Assembly: GCA_965220465.1 (NCBI GenBank)
Contig: CBDCPZ010000020.1
Coordinates: forward strand, 1-64,000
Source: JAHDHW01 sp965220465
GTDB taxonomy: Bacteria > Bacteroidota > Bacteroidia > Chitinophagales > Saprospiraceae
Length of the DNA: 64,000 nucleotides
Direction: 5' to 3'
A program made the position numbers and the translations under genes. Positions 8,786 to 17,594 of this stretch are shown piece by piece; position 1 is the first letter of the stretch, and each line of letters starts with the position of its first letter. The notes under the pieces are model-generated. The model made no database searches, was not told the DNA's origin, and saw nothing but the letters and a program-made list of their open reading frames with translations.

Positions 8786-10224
8786 TTCTTTTCCAACTTT
8801 TCCTTTCTGTCTTTTAAAATTTTAGCAAAAGAACGCGTTCTGATTTCATCCAAAGTTAAACCAGTTGCCAAAACTTCATCTTCGCTGATTGCTCCACTAT
8901 TTAAAGCCCGAAGAAAATAATTCAACAATCCCTGGCCGGTAGCTGCATCATCGAAAACATCGCCGATAAGTGTTGCCCGTGCTGCTTTTTCAATGAATGT
9001 TTTAAGCCGGTCAACTGCGTCGTCATAACTTTCTAAAAAGAAAGCAAACACCGCCGCATAGCGCATCGGAAGCTGCGCAGGATTCAAATCCCAGCCCTGA
9101 TAAAATCCATTCCAAAGCGAATGTCGAACATGTCGATACCCTTTGAGCCAGGCATTGTGAACGATTTTTTCGTTTTCCTTTAACTGATCTTCCGTAAGGT
9201 TTTTTCCGCGATGCGGACCGATCGGCATCGTGTTGGTTGCTCCGTCGGAAAGCCAGATACCGGTATGCGCCAAAGCGACTTTTGTCATGTGATGCGCAAA
9301 GTCACAAACCGGATGATCCATCTCCTGGTATTTGGCGGTAATGTTGCAGGAAGCGGTATAATCATAAGTCCCGAAATGTGTTGCGATCATCCTTTTATCA
9401 CTTGCCAGAATAAATTTTCGAAGTGGATTTTTTCCATTTTCGCTTATGATAGATTGGGTTGTTTCAACCATCATTTCCATCTTCAAAGTGCGATCCGGTA
9501 AATTATATTCTTCTTCAAAAATTTCAAAAAACTGAACCAAAGCCTCAACCTGTTCAACGATCGTTACCTTTGGAAGCATAACTACAAAATTGTCTGGAAG
9601 CTTTCCGTCTGTTTCTTTAAATAGTGTAGTTAAAAAAATATCCAAAGTTCGCAGACCTCGTTCTTTCATCTCCTCAGTAAAAGGCTTGATTCGGATTCCG
9701 ATGAAAGCGGGTAATGCCCCCAATTTCATTCCCTTTGCAACTTCAATTGCCGCTTGCATGGCGACTTGATCTTCCTCTTCGTCAGAGCGATTTCCAAAAC
9801 CATCTTCAAAGTCAATTCTGAAATCTTCAACAGCTTCGTTTTTTAATTTTTGAATGACTTTGTTGTAAACTTCAAAAGATAATCGAGCTGGATGAGTCCT
9901 GAATTCAGTGGTGGAATTGTTTTTTAATTGTTTTTCAAGTTGCTCAATTTCAGTTCTATTAAAAGGTAATTTTTCAGCACCCTCCAAATGAAACACTTTC
10001 CCAAATACTGCAAAATTTGGCGCATAAGTCATTAAAGCTTGTAACGCTTTTTTCCCAAGCAACTCAGCTGAATTGTATTTGAAAAGATCAGCACCGCCAT
10101 AAACCGTATGGACTGGCTGGCGATCAGGACGATCTCCCGGATAGATCCTTTGGAAATCCAGATTTGCTTTTCTGAGCTTTGAAAATATTTGCTCTTTATT
10201 TGAAAAAGGAATGCTTAGGTTCAT
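8782..10224 (-). CDS. HpcH/HpaI aldolase / citrate-lyase-like enzyme (DUF6986-type)
   Basis: 480 residues. It resembles the TIM-barrel aldolase/citrate lyase beta/malate-synthase-like superfamily. RIDFEDGFGNRSDEEEDQ supplies acidic residues that could hold a divalent metal, and MMVETTQSI, FGTYDYTASCNIT and HPVCDFAHHMTKVALAHTG are further conserved-looking blocks. I recall proteins of this type (DUF6986) beside allantoin genes in other bacteria, but no function is established to my knowledge. Here it lies between urate/allantoin enzymes and guanine deaminase in one operon (4-base overlap with xdhC-guaD). The operon otherwise stops at ureidoglycolate, so action on ureidoglycolate or glyoxylate is a reasonable guess, not a demonstrated role. 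Confidence 0.65.
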   Translation of the reverse strand: MNLSIPFSNKEQIFSKLRKANLDFQRIYPGDRPDRQPVHTVYGGADLFKYNSAELLGKKALQALMTYAPNFAVFGKVFHLEGAEKLPFNRTEIEQLEKQLKNNSTTEFRTHPARLSFEVYNKVIQKLKNEAVEDFRIDFEDGFGNRSDEEEDQVAMQAAIEVAKGMKLGALPAFIGIRIKPFTEEMKERGLRTLDIFLTTLFKETDGKLPDNFVVMLPKVTIVEQVEALVQFFEIFEEEYNLPDRTLKMEMMVETTQSIISENGKNPLRKFILASDKRMIATHFGTYDYTASCNITAKYQEMDHPVCDFAHHMTKVALAHTGIWLSDGATNTMPIGPHRGKNLTEDQLKENEKIVHNAWLKGYRHVRHSLWNGFYQGWDLNPAQLPMRYAAVFAFFLESYDDAVDRLKTFIEKAARATLIGDVFDDAATGQGLLNYFLRALNSGAISEDEVLATGLTLDEIRTRSFAKILKDRKEKLEKK

Positions 10225-10260
10225 TTTAGAATTACTTGGTGATTATTTTTGTTATGAAAA

Positions 10261-12828
10261 CTAGAGCTTAATTAATTTTATTTGACTTTGAGCGGATTGC
10301 TCTTCATTTAAAATTTTACATAGATAAACGCCACTTGGTAACTTGCTTGCATCAAAACTAAATTCGTGAGTCCCTTCAGCCAAATAACCATTAAAAATAG
10401 TTTTTATTAAAACTCCAGACAGATTGAAGATTGAAACCTTATAAACCTGCCGCTTCTCAGAATTGAACTGAATTGTTGTGTTTTCTGAAAACGGGTTTGG
10501 AAAAGCTTTTGACGCTAAAATAGTTTGATGATCTAAATTGGAAACAGAGGTTATATCATCAAGCGAAATGGTATACATGCCGCGACCATAAGAAGCAGCC
10601 ACGAGAAGGTTTTCTGACAAATGGTAGGTGAGATCCGTGATCACAACATTTGGTAAGTCAATGCCTAATAATTCCCAGTTTAATCCTTCATTGAGTGAGT
10701 AAAATACACCAATATCTGTTGCCACATAAAGATCGCTGTTTAATGGAGTTACGATCAAATCGTTGATTGGAATATCTGGTAAATCTCCTGAAATATCCAA
10801 CCAATTTCCTCCCAAATCATATGTTTTATAAATATGCCCTATATTTTCACCAAAACGATAACCAGAGAAAGTAGCGTAAGCTGTATTCGAATCGTTGGGA
10901 TCTGCTACAACACTGGTCACCCATCTGTTTGGTAAAGCTGAAGAAACTAAACTCCAGTCATTTCCATCATTTTCGGTCACTTGAACGTTTCCATCATCTG
11001 TTCCAACGAAAATGATTTGGTCATCAATTGGAGAAACGCCTATCGAAGTAATTGTTCCAAAAGTTAGATTATTCTGTACAAAATTGTTGGTTAAATCAGG
11101 GCTTATTGCTGACCAAAAGCCAGCCCGGTTATTAGATTTATACAATCGGTTCGTTCCAAAATATAAGATAGAAGGATCAATAGGATTTAGTGCCACGGGT
11201 GTATTCCAGTTATTTCTGTCGCCTGAAGCTATTCCATTTGTTGCTGAGGTAAAGGAATTACCTCCATTCGTGGATCTTCCAAGATTCCCGTATTGGGATT
11301 CCGCATAAACGTAATTGTTATCCACAGGGTCAACTAAACTTCTAAATCCGTCGCCACCATAAATATTTTCCCAATCATTGGTGTTTCCGGTTAAAGTGCG
11401 ATTTGTACCATTGTCCTGCGTTCCACCATATAACCTTTCAGGGACTGAATAATCTATTTCGCAGGTATAGAATTGGGTGATGGGAAGGCCATTTAGTTTT
11501 GTATAATTATTTCCTCCATTTTGACTCATATAAGCACCACCGTCATTACCTAAAATGACGATTTCGTTATTTTGAGGATGAAAAGCCAAGGCATGTTGAT
11601 CTACATGTGCGCCAGAAAATATTGACCCCCAGGAGTTTCCTCCATTGGTTGATTTGTGGGTATTAAAACCTGGAACATAAACAACATCAGCGTTACTCGG
11701 ATCAACAAATATTTTTCCAAACCACCACATGAATGGAACACTGCTGATGCCGCTGGAACTAATTGACGACCAGGTATTTCCATCATCAATTGATTTATAC
11801 AAACCCTGAATATTTCCTGAAGGATCAGCTGCATAAATGGCATACAAAATTTCAGGATTAGATTCAGAAATTGCAATTCCAATCCGACCAGAGCTGGCTG
11901 GTAAACCATTGGTTAATTCCTGCCACGAGTCTCCTCCGTCAATCGATCGATAAATACCGGAAGACGGACCACCATAAGATCGTCTATCTACTCTTCGCAC
12001 TCTTTCCCAGGTAGCAGCGTAAATAGTGTCAGTATTTGCCGGATGGATTGCCATATCAATTACACCGGTTGAGTCATTTATAAAAAGCACATTTTCCCAA
12101 CTGTTGCCTCCATCCGAAGTTCTGTAAACACCTCTGTCGTTATTGTTTTCAAATAAATAACCCATCGCGCCAACAAAACAGTTATCAGGGTCTTTGGAGT
12201 TAATTACTACTTTTCCAACACTACCGATGCTGTCAAGCCCAAGGTGTATCCAGGAATCTCCGCCATCATTGGATCTGTAAACGCCATTTCCATCATAAGC
12301 CAGTGAACCTCCGCCGGCGTTTGCTTCCCCGGTTCCAACGTAAATTATACTTTCATTTGAAGGAGCTATTGCCATATCACCAATTGAAAGATTCATTTGA
12401 TCATCAAAAATAGGCAACCAGGTAGTGCCGTCATCTACAGATTTGAATATTCCTCCGGAGGCAGCACCTACAAAAATAGCCGTGGGATTACTCCCTGCCA
12501 TTTCAATATCTGTGATTCTGCCACCAATATTTGTAGGACCACCAAATTCCCAGGGAGTCATATTTTGACCATTTCTTAGGAGAGATTTCTTTTCAGCAGA
12601 TTTATCCTTTCGAAAGGATAAAGCCGAGAAATATGCTTTCGAATCAATAGAACCGCTAGGATAAGCACGTTGCCTGAATTGCCAGTCGTTCGGAGTGTGT
12701 TCTTCTTCCGGCGAATCAATTTCGGCTGAAACAGCATTTTTATTAAAATCAGATATTAAAAGAAAACCAGCAGCAGCTACGACTAGTAAAATAATTAAGA
12801 CGGGTAAGTTGTTTTTTGTTTTTTTCAT
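10261..12828 (-). CDS. Secreted BNR/sortilin-like beta-propeller protein with T9SS sorting domain
   Basis: 855 residues. An N-terminal hydrophobic segment (residues 8-26) serves for export. Most of the chain is repeats of the type YRSNDGGDSWIHLG and YKSIDDGNTWSS, i.e. BNR/Asp-box blades as in VPS10/sortilin and xyloglucanase-like propellers. The last 75 residues (FPNPFSENTTIQF through LPSGVYLCKI) are a type IX secretion C-terminal sorting domain, so the protein should reach the cell surface or medium. No enzyme motif was recognised. It lies inside the purine operon with about 37-base gaps on each side, an unexpected place for a secreted propeller. Confidence 0.8.
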   Translation of the reverse strand: MKKTKNNLPVLIILLVVAAAGFLLISDFNKNAVSAEIDSPEEEHTPNDWQFRQRAYPSGSIDSKAYFSALSFRKDKSAEKKSLLRNGQNMTPWEFGGPTNIGGRITDIEMAGSNPTAIFVGAASGGIFKSVDDGTTWLPIFDDQMNLSIGDMAIAPSNESIIYVGTGEANAGGGSLAYDGNGVYRSNDGGDSWIHLGLDSIGSVGKVVINSKDPDNCFVGAMGYLFENNNDRGVYRTSDGGNSWENVLFINDSTGVIDMAIHPANTDTIYAATWERVRRVDRRSYGGPSSGIYRSIDGGDSWQELTNGLPASSGRIGIAISESNPEILYAIYAADPSGNIQGLYKSIDDGNTWSSISSSGISSVPFMWWFGKIFVDPSNADVVYVPGFNTHKSTNGGNSWGSIFSGAHVDQHALAFHPQNNEIVILGNDGGAYMSQNGGNNYTKLNGLPITQFYTCEIDYSVPERLYGGTQDNGTNRTLTGNTNDWENIYGGDGFRSLVDPVDNNYVYAESQYGNLGRSTNGGNSFTSATNGIASGDRNNWNTPVALNPIDPSILYFGTNRLYKSNNRAGFWSAISPDLTNNFVQNNLTFGTITSIGVSPIDDQIIFVGTDDGNVQVTENDGNDWSLVSSALPNRWVTSVVADPNDSNTAYATFSGYRFGENIGHIYKTYDLGGNWLDISGDLPDIPINDLIVTPLNSDLYVATDIGVFYSLNEGLNWELLGIDLPNVVITDLTYHLSENLLVAASYGRGMYTISLDDITSVSNLDHQTILASKAFPNPFSENTTIQFNSEKRQVYKVSIFNLSGVLIKTIFNGYLAEGTHEFSFDASKLPSGVYLCKILNEEQSAQSQIKLIKL

Positions 12829-12865
12829 TTTGAATTTTTTTTATTGGAGAGTACTTATATTTTAA

Positions 12866-13726
12866 TCAACTGCCTCGATAAGTTGAATAACCATAAGGGT
12901 TTAACAAAAGAGGAACATGATAATGACTTTCGTCAAACACGGTAAATTGAATATTGACTTGCGGATAAAATCCTTTTGTTTTTGATTTTTTAAAATAGTC
13001 AGCGGTTTCGAATATAATTTGATAATTTTCAGCAGGTAGCGTTTTCCAGGCAGGTAACAGATCGCTGACTCTGCCATCATTATCGGTCAATCCTAAAGCG
13101 AAACTCTGCCAGATTCCATTTTTTTGACTTTGTAAAAGAATAACAATTCCTTTTCCAGGAGAGCCAATCGAAGTATCCAAAACGTGGGTGGTGATTTGGC
13201 TTCGTTTATTCATTGAAATATCTGAAAGTAATTTTTGCAAGCGAATCAAAGTAATTTTTTGTTGTTCCCCCATCGCAAGACGAATCTCAACTTCCGGATC
13301 ATTTTTTAACCGTGCTTTAGCCAGATTCAACATCTCATCAGCGCTTTTACCCGTTGCACAAACGATAAAAATATTACCGAATTTATCTTCGTATGCTTGA
13401 TTAGCTTTTGCTAAATTTTCAATGGTTTCTTGAGTTGCATTTTGAACTTCGGACTGTTCGTCGGACGCCCATTCTTTCGAATTTGCGTATTTCTTTTTTA
13501 AACTGGAAAGATCTCCAATTTTTGGATGATATTTAAAAGCTTCCAACCAATCTTTTTCAGAACATTCGTCGTACCAAATGTCATTAGCTTTTTGAAAAAG
13601 TGTATCTGAATTTTGAAATGGAAAATTCAGAATCATCTTATCAACCCACTTTTCAGATCCACAACATTTTAGCAATTCTACTTTCGCTTCACCATGCTTC
13701 AATTCATTAAATTCGTTGAATGTCAT
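12866..13726 (-). CDS. Fusion OHCU decarboxylase (UraD) - hydroxyisourate hydrolase (UraH)
   Basis: 286 residues. Residues 1-168 are the helical 2-oxo-4-hydroxy-4-carboxy-5-ureidoimidazoline decarboxylase, with the catalytic His in KYHPKIGDL. Residues about 172-286 are the transthyretin-like 5-hydroxyisourate hydrolase, with THVLDTSIGSPGKGI at its start and the signature end YSTYRGS. Together they convert 5-hydroxyisourate from urate oxidation to (S)-allantoin. The order UraD-UraH equals that of plant allantoin synthase (TTL). It follows puuD by 20 bases in the same operon, directly after the enzyme that makes its substrate. Confidence 0.92.
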   Translation of the reverse strand: MTFNEFNELKHGEAKVELLKCCGSEKWVDKMILNFPFQNSDTLFQKANDIWYDECSEKDWLEAFKYHPKIGDLSSLKKKYANSKEWASDEQSEVQNATQETIENLAKANQAYEDKFGNIFIVCATGKSADEMLNLAKARLKNDPEVEIRLAMGEQQKITLIRLQKLLSDISMNKRSQITTHVLDTSIGSPGKGIVILLQSQKNGIWQSFALGLTDNDGRVSDLLPAWKTLPAENYQIIFETADYFKKSKTKGFYPQVNIQFTVFDESHYHVPLLLNPYGYSTYRGS

Positions 13727-13746
13727 TTTTTAAAGTTCTTTTTAAA

Positions 13747-15174
13747 TTATTCTAAAGATGCCCCTTGATTGATCCAACAACGGATCAATTCTCTTTCTTC
13801 GGGTGTCATTCCGGTTTTGTTATTTTGAGGCATCGTCTTAGTTATAACCACTCGCTGCATGATTTTGTCCGTCAATTTTGTAATGTCCTCGGGAGTATCG
13901 TAAACTACGCCATTTGGAGGAGCTGTCCAAACTTCATCCGTAGGTTTTGATGAATGACAAGTAGAGCACCGTTCGGTTATGATTGGATAAATTTGCGCGA
14001 AACTCACTTCGGATTTACATTCCTCATTATTTTTTTGAGGAGCAGTAATAAATGCCACAGCGAGCAGCAGTAAAATAGAAACCGGCAAAACCATGACAGA
14101 CAATTGCCCTTGTTCCTTCAAATTTAAATAATGTTTGACACCAGCAGTTCCTAAAGTAATAGCCGCCAATACGGCCCATTGATATTCATTACCAAAAGTA
14201 CTTGGAAAGTGATTACTAATCATCACAAAAAGTACCGGAAGTGTAAAATAATTGTTGTGTAAAGATCGCAAACCTGCATTTTTGCCGAGATTGGGATCAA
14301 GCGGTGTTTTATTTTTAGCCGCTTTGACCATCGCTTTTTGAGCGGGTATTATTCCAAAAAAAACATTGCCTGCCATCAAAGTGCCAAGCATCGCCCCAAA
14401 ATGAATATACGCCGCCCGGCTACTAAAAACCTGGCAGTAAAACCATGCAAAAGCTGAGATAATAATAAAGCCAATAATTGCCAGCCAAACTCCCTTTTTT
14501 AATAAAGGTGTTTTACACAAAAGGTCATAAATAATCCACGCAACCACAAAGGATCCAACACCAATTGAAATACCCGTAATTGGAGAAATATCCAGCACAT
14601 TTTTATCAATTAGAAAAGCTTTTGCATTGAAATAATAGACAACAAAAAGTAAAGCAAAACCACTTAGCCAGGTGAAATAAGCTTCATATTTAAACCAATG
14701 CAAATCTGAAGGGATAATTTTTGGAGCAGTTTTATATTTTTCCAAATAATAAAATCCGCCACCGTGAACGGCCCAAAGATTTCCGGCCAATTCGTCTCTC
14801 AAACCTTTTGTTCGATTTAAAGAATTTTCCAAAAAAACAAAATAAAAGGAAGCGCCAATCCATGCAATTCCGAAAGTAATATGTGCTAATCGGACGACAA
14901 TATTCATCCATTCGCGAAAATGACCTTCGTAAACAGAGCCTTCAATTTGTGTGTAAAAAACAATTAAAATCGCAATGATTGTAAGGACAATTCCAATGTA
15001 AACAAATCCTTTTGCATAGCTTAATTTTTCCTTCCAAAGCTCTTTTTCGGATTCCGAAATATTACTTTTTGAGACTTTTTTATTATGCTTGAAAATAGCC
15101 TCAAATTTATAAGTCAGATAAATCAGCAACAGCAAAATAATACCCGCAAAAAGATATGTGAAAGTATATCCCAT
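13747..15174 (-). CDS. puuD: Membrane urate oxidase with C-terminal cytochrome c (PuuD)
   Basis: 475 residues. About eight to ten hydrophobic helices fill residues 1-385 (e.g. RLAHITFGIAWIGASFYF, HFGAMLGTLMAGNVFFGI). A soluble cytochrome c domain follows, with heme site CSTCH at residues 403-407 and a candidate Met ligand in TKTMPQN. This is the layout of PuuD, the integral-membrane urate hydroxylase that passes electrons to the respiratory chain rather than making peroxide. It supplies 5-hydroxyisourate to the UraD-UraH fusion encoded next. It starts 3 bases after alc. Confidence 0.92.
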   Translation of the reverse strand: MGYTFTYLFAGIILLLLIYLTYKFEAIFKHNKKVSKSNISESEKELWKEKLSYAKGFVYIGIVLTIIAILIVFYTQIEGSVYEGHFREWMNIVVRLAHITFGIAWIGASFYFVFLENSLNRTKGLRDELAGNLWAVHGGGFYYLEKYKTAPKIIPSDLHWFKYEAYFTWLSGFALLFVVYYFNAKAFLIDKNVLDISPITGISIGVGSFVVAWIIYDLLCKTPLLKKGVWLAIIGFIIISAFAWFYCQVFSSRAAYIHFGAMLGTLMAGNVFFGIIPAQKAMVKAAKNKTPLDPNLGKNAGLRSLHNNYFTLPVLFVMISNHFPSTFGNEYQWAVLAAITLGTAGVKHYLNLKEQGQLSVMVLPVSILLLLAVAFITAPQKNNEECKSEVSFAQIYPIITERCSTCHSSKPTDEVWTAPPNGVVYDTPEDITKLTDKIMQRVVITKTMPQNNKTGMTPEERELIRCWINQGASLE

Positions 15175-15177
15175 ATG

Positions 15178-16191
15178 TTATTGAAGAATTTTTCCGAATA
15201 GACGTAACCGGCTAATCCCACCATCCGGATAAATATTCAAACGGACATGAGTCACTTCTGAGTGCGGTTCAATTTTAGAAAATATATGCGCAGCGTCAGC
15301 TTCTAGTTTTTGATTAGGCATAAGCGGAAACCACTCAACCCGATCATTCAAAACGGCCTTATCATTGGGACTAGCACAACCTTCAATCATACAACTTTCG
15401 GGATAATTTCCTTTGAAATGTTTGGTATCAACAGTGACGCGGTTAACATGTCCTTTAGTTGCTAATTTAATAATTGCCCAATCACAGTTATTTGGCGTTC
15501 GATTGCGTTTGGTTTCCCAACCATCACCCATATTGACACCTCGTCCGGGCATGATAAGATTATCCATTGAACTAAAAAACATATCGTTGCAACGGATTGA
15601 TTTTCCGCCATTTAGAGCAGCAGCGAGATCGATTTCAGTTTCCGGATTTTCAAGTTTCCAATTTTTAAAAACCTTTCCAAAAGCACGAAACCTGGCAACA
15701 CCACCATCTGGATAAATCTGTAACCTTAAGTGAGAAAATACTTCGTGGTTAGTGCTATCAAAAAGGTTTTGACTACCCGGTTGCAAAGTGCTTTTTGGCA
15801 AAACTTCCTGCCATTGAATTTTATCAGAAACAATCTCATCTTCTAATGGAGAATGATCAAGCAATGCTCCTTCAACGGAAGCATGAAGCGGAGCATTCCC
15901 TAAGAAATGATTGGTATCAATATCAAACCCAAATAAACTCCCAGCCGTTGCTAATTCAATCACACACCAGTCATTGCCCGGCGTTCTTTTGCGGCGGGAT
16001 TCCCAACCGTCCATCCATTTTCCTCTGTCGGTGTATTTGTCAGCTATAAAAATTCCTCTGCCGGGTTTGATCAAATTTTCCTTTTCGGCAAAAAAATCAT
16101 CGGTGGCATACAAAACCCTGCCTCCAAGCCGCTCAGCTGCCAGATCGGTGAATTGGCTGTACTTAGGATTTTTGTTTTCAGAATGTATCAT
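15178..16191 (-). CDS. alc: Allantoicase
   Basis: 337 residues, normal length. It consists of two homologous beta-jelly-roll halves, each with the pattern R-G-IF/VN-(M)GD/KY..W-W-E-(T/S)-(K)RR-TP and a His-containing VDTKHFKGN/IDTNHFLGN motif, as in the duplicated allantoicase fold. It hydrolyses allantoate to (S)-ureidoglycolate and urea. It overlaps the upstream allantoinase gene by 4 bases, so the two are translationally coupled. The N-terminus FTDLAAERLGGRVLYATDDF is typical of the family. Confidence 0.93.
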   Translation of the reverse strand: MIHSENKNPKYSQFTDLAAERLGGRVLYATDDFFAEKENLIKPGRGIFIADKYTDRGKWMDGWESRRKRTPGNDWCVIELATAGSLFGFDIDTNHFLGNAPLHASVEGALLDHSPLEDEIVSDKIQWQEVLPKSTLQPGSQNLFDSTNHEVFSHLRLQIYPDGGVARFRAFGKVFKNWKLENPETEIDLAAALNGGKSIRCNDMFFSSMDNLIMPGRGVNMGDGWETKRNRTPNNCDWAIIKLATKGHVNRVTVDTKHFKGNYPESCMIEGCASPNDKAVLNDRVEWFPLMPNQKLEADAAHIFSKIEPHSEVTHVRLNIYPDGGISRLRLFGKILQ

Positions 16192-17540
16192 TGATGCAAA
16201 ATAGTTTTTCCTGCCTTTTTATTTTCAAAATTATTGTTGTCAAAAACTTTTTTCCCATTCACATAAGTTTGTTTTACAACTCCGTAAAGCGTTCGATCTA
16301 AATAAGGGGTCATTTTATGCTTATGCAAAATCGTATCTTCCGATACGGTGAATTCTTCGTTAGGATTCCAAATTACAAAATCTGCGTCATAGCCAACTTT
16401 TAAAAATCCTTTTTGATGATTTAAATGTAAAAACTGAGCTGGCTTTTCTGTTAAAAGTGGAATGAAAGCTTCCGAGGAAATGCTATCTTTCAAAGCTGTC
16501 CAAGACGCTGGCAATAAAAATTGCAATCCGGCAATTCCTCCCCAGGCCTTTTTAAAATTTCCACTTTCCAATTCTTTGATTTCGGGTGGAGCAGGGGAGT
16601 GGTCCGTCGTCAAAAAATCAATTACTCCATTGACGATAGCATTTTTTAATTGATCATTATTTTCTTTTTCCCGGATTGGAGGAGCGCATTTAAAGCGAGT
16701 ATCTCCGTCAGTAATTTCTTTTGCATTGAAAAGCAAATAATGTGAACAAGTTTCAACGGTGATTGGTAATCCTTCTTTTTTCGCTTCGATGATATCTTTT
16801 AAAGCCTCAGCAGAAGAAAGATGCACGATGTGTACTTTGCAATTATACTTTCTACAAAGTTTTATCATCAATTTTATTGCCTTGTTTTCCCATGATTTTG
16901 GGCGAGTTTTTAAATAGGCTTTATAGCTGGAAGGATTTTGATTTAGGTTGTTTTGGGCTTCAAAGTTATCTTCATCCAACTCACAATGAACCAAAAGTGG
17001 AATGTCGTATTTTGAAAGAATGGCCATTCCTTTTTCCAAATCAGCTTCGGATACATTTGGAAAATCATCAATTCCGGAATGTGTCAAAAAGGCTTTTATC
17101 CCCAAGACTCCGGATTGAATTAAGTTTTCTAATCTGTCTATATTTTGAGGAACGATTCCTCCATAAAAGCCACAATTGACATTTAGTTTTCGTTCGGCAG
17201 CAAGTAGTTTTAAAGTTAAATTTTCTTTTGAAGTAGTAACAGGAGTTGAATTTAAAGGCATGTCTACCAAAGTTGTAGTACCTCCGGCAGCGGCAGCTAA
17301 TGTTGCCGTTTCAAATCCTTCCCAATCTGTTCTTCCTGGCTCGTTAATATGAACGTGCACGTCGATGATCCCAGGCATCAAAATATTTTCACCAACATCT
17401 TCGAAAATGCCTGATTGAGGAGCCACTTTTCCAACTTCAATTTTTGAAATTAAACCATCTTTCACAAATACGGTAGCAGCGTTAAACTCGTGATTTAGCC
17501 AACAGTTTTGAGAAAATATAGCTTTTGTTTCTTGGTGCAT
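16188..17540 (-). CDS. allB: Allantoinase
   Basis: 450 residues, amidohydrolase superfamily. Visible metal-site elements are DVHVHINEPGRTDWEG, a Lys in LGIKAFLTHSG in the position of the carboxylated lysine, VHCELD, IVHLSSAEAL and TTDHSPAPP. It hydrolyses allantoin to allantoate. The Gly-Arg-Thr and HSPAPP features separate it from dihydropyrimidinase and dihydroorotase, and its place between xdhB and alc agrees. It starts 54 bases after xdhB. Confidence 0.93.
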   Translation of the reverse strand: MHQETKAIFSQNCWLNHEFNAATVFVKDGLISKIEVGKVAPQSGIFEDVGENILMPGIIDVHVHINEPGRTDWEGFETATLAAAAGGTTTLVDMPLNSTPVTTSKENLTLKLLAAERKLNVNCGFYGGIVPQNIDRLENLIQSGVLGIKAFLTHSGIDDFPNVSEADLEKGMAILSKYDIPLLVHCELDEDNFEAQNNLNQNPSSYKAYLKTRPKSWENKAIKLMIKLCRKYNCKVHIVHLSSAEALKDIIEAKKEGLPITVETCSHYLLFNAKEITDGDTRFKCAPPIREKENNDQLKNAIVNGVIDFLTTDHSPAPPEIKELESGNFKKAWGGIAGLQFLLPASWTALKDSISSEAFIPLLTEKPAQFLHLNHQKGFLKVGYDADFVIWNPNEEFTVSEDTILHKHKMTPYLDRTLYGVVKQTYVNGKKVFDNNNFENKKAGKTILHQ

Positions 17541-17594
17541 TTTATAGACGCTGAAAGACGCTGATTGTTTATGATTTAAAATGTTTTTAGAATA

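Noticed and set aside
10261..12828. Sialidase because of Asp-box repeats
   Set aside because: No FRIP or other sialidase catalytic motif seen; Asp-boxes occur in many propellers.
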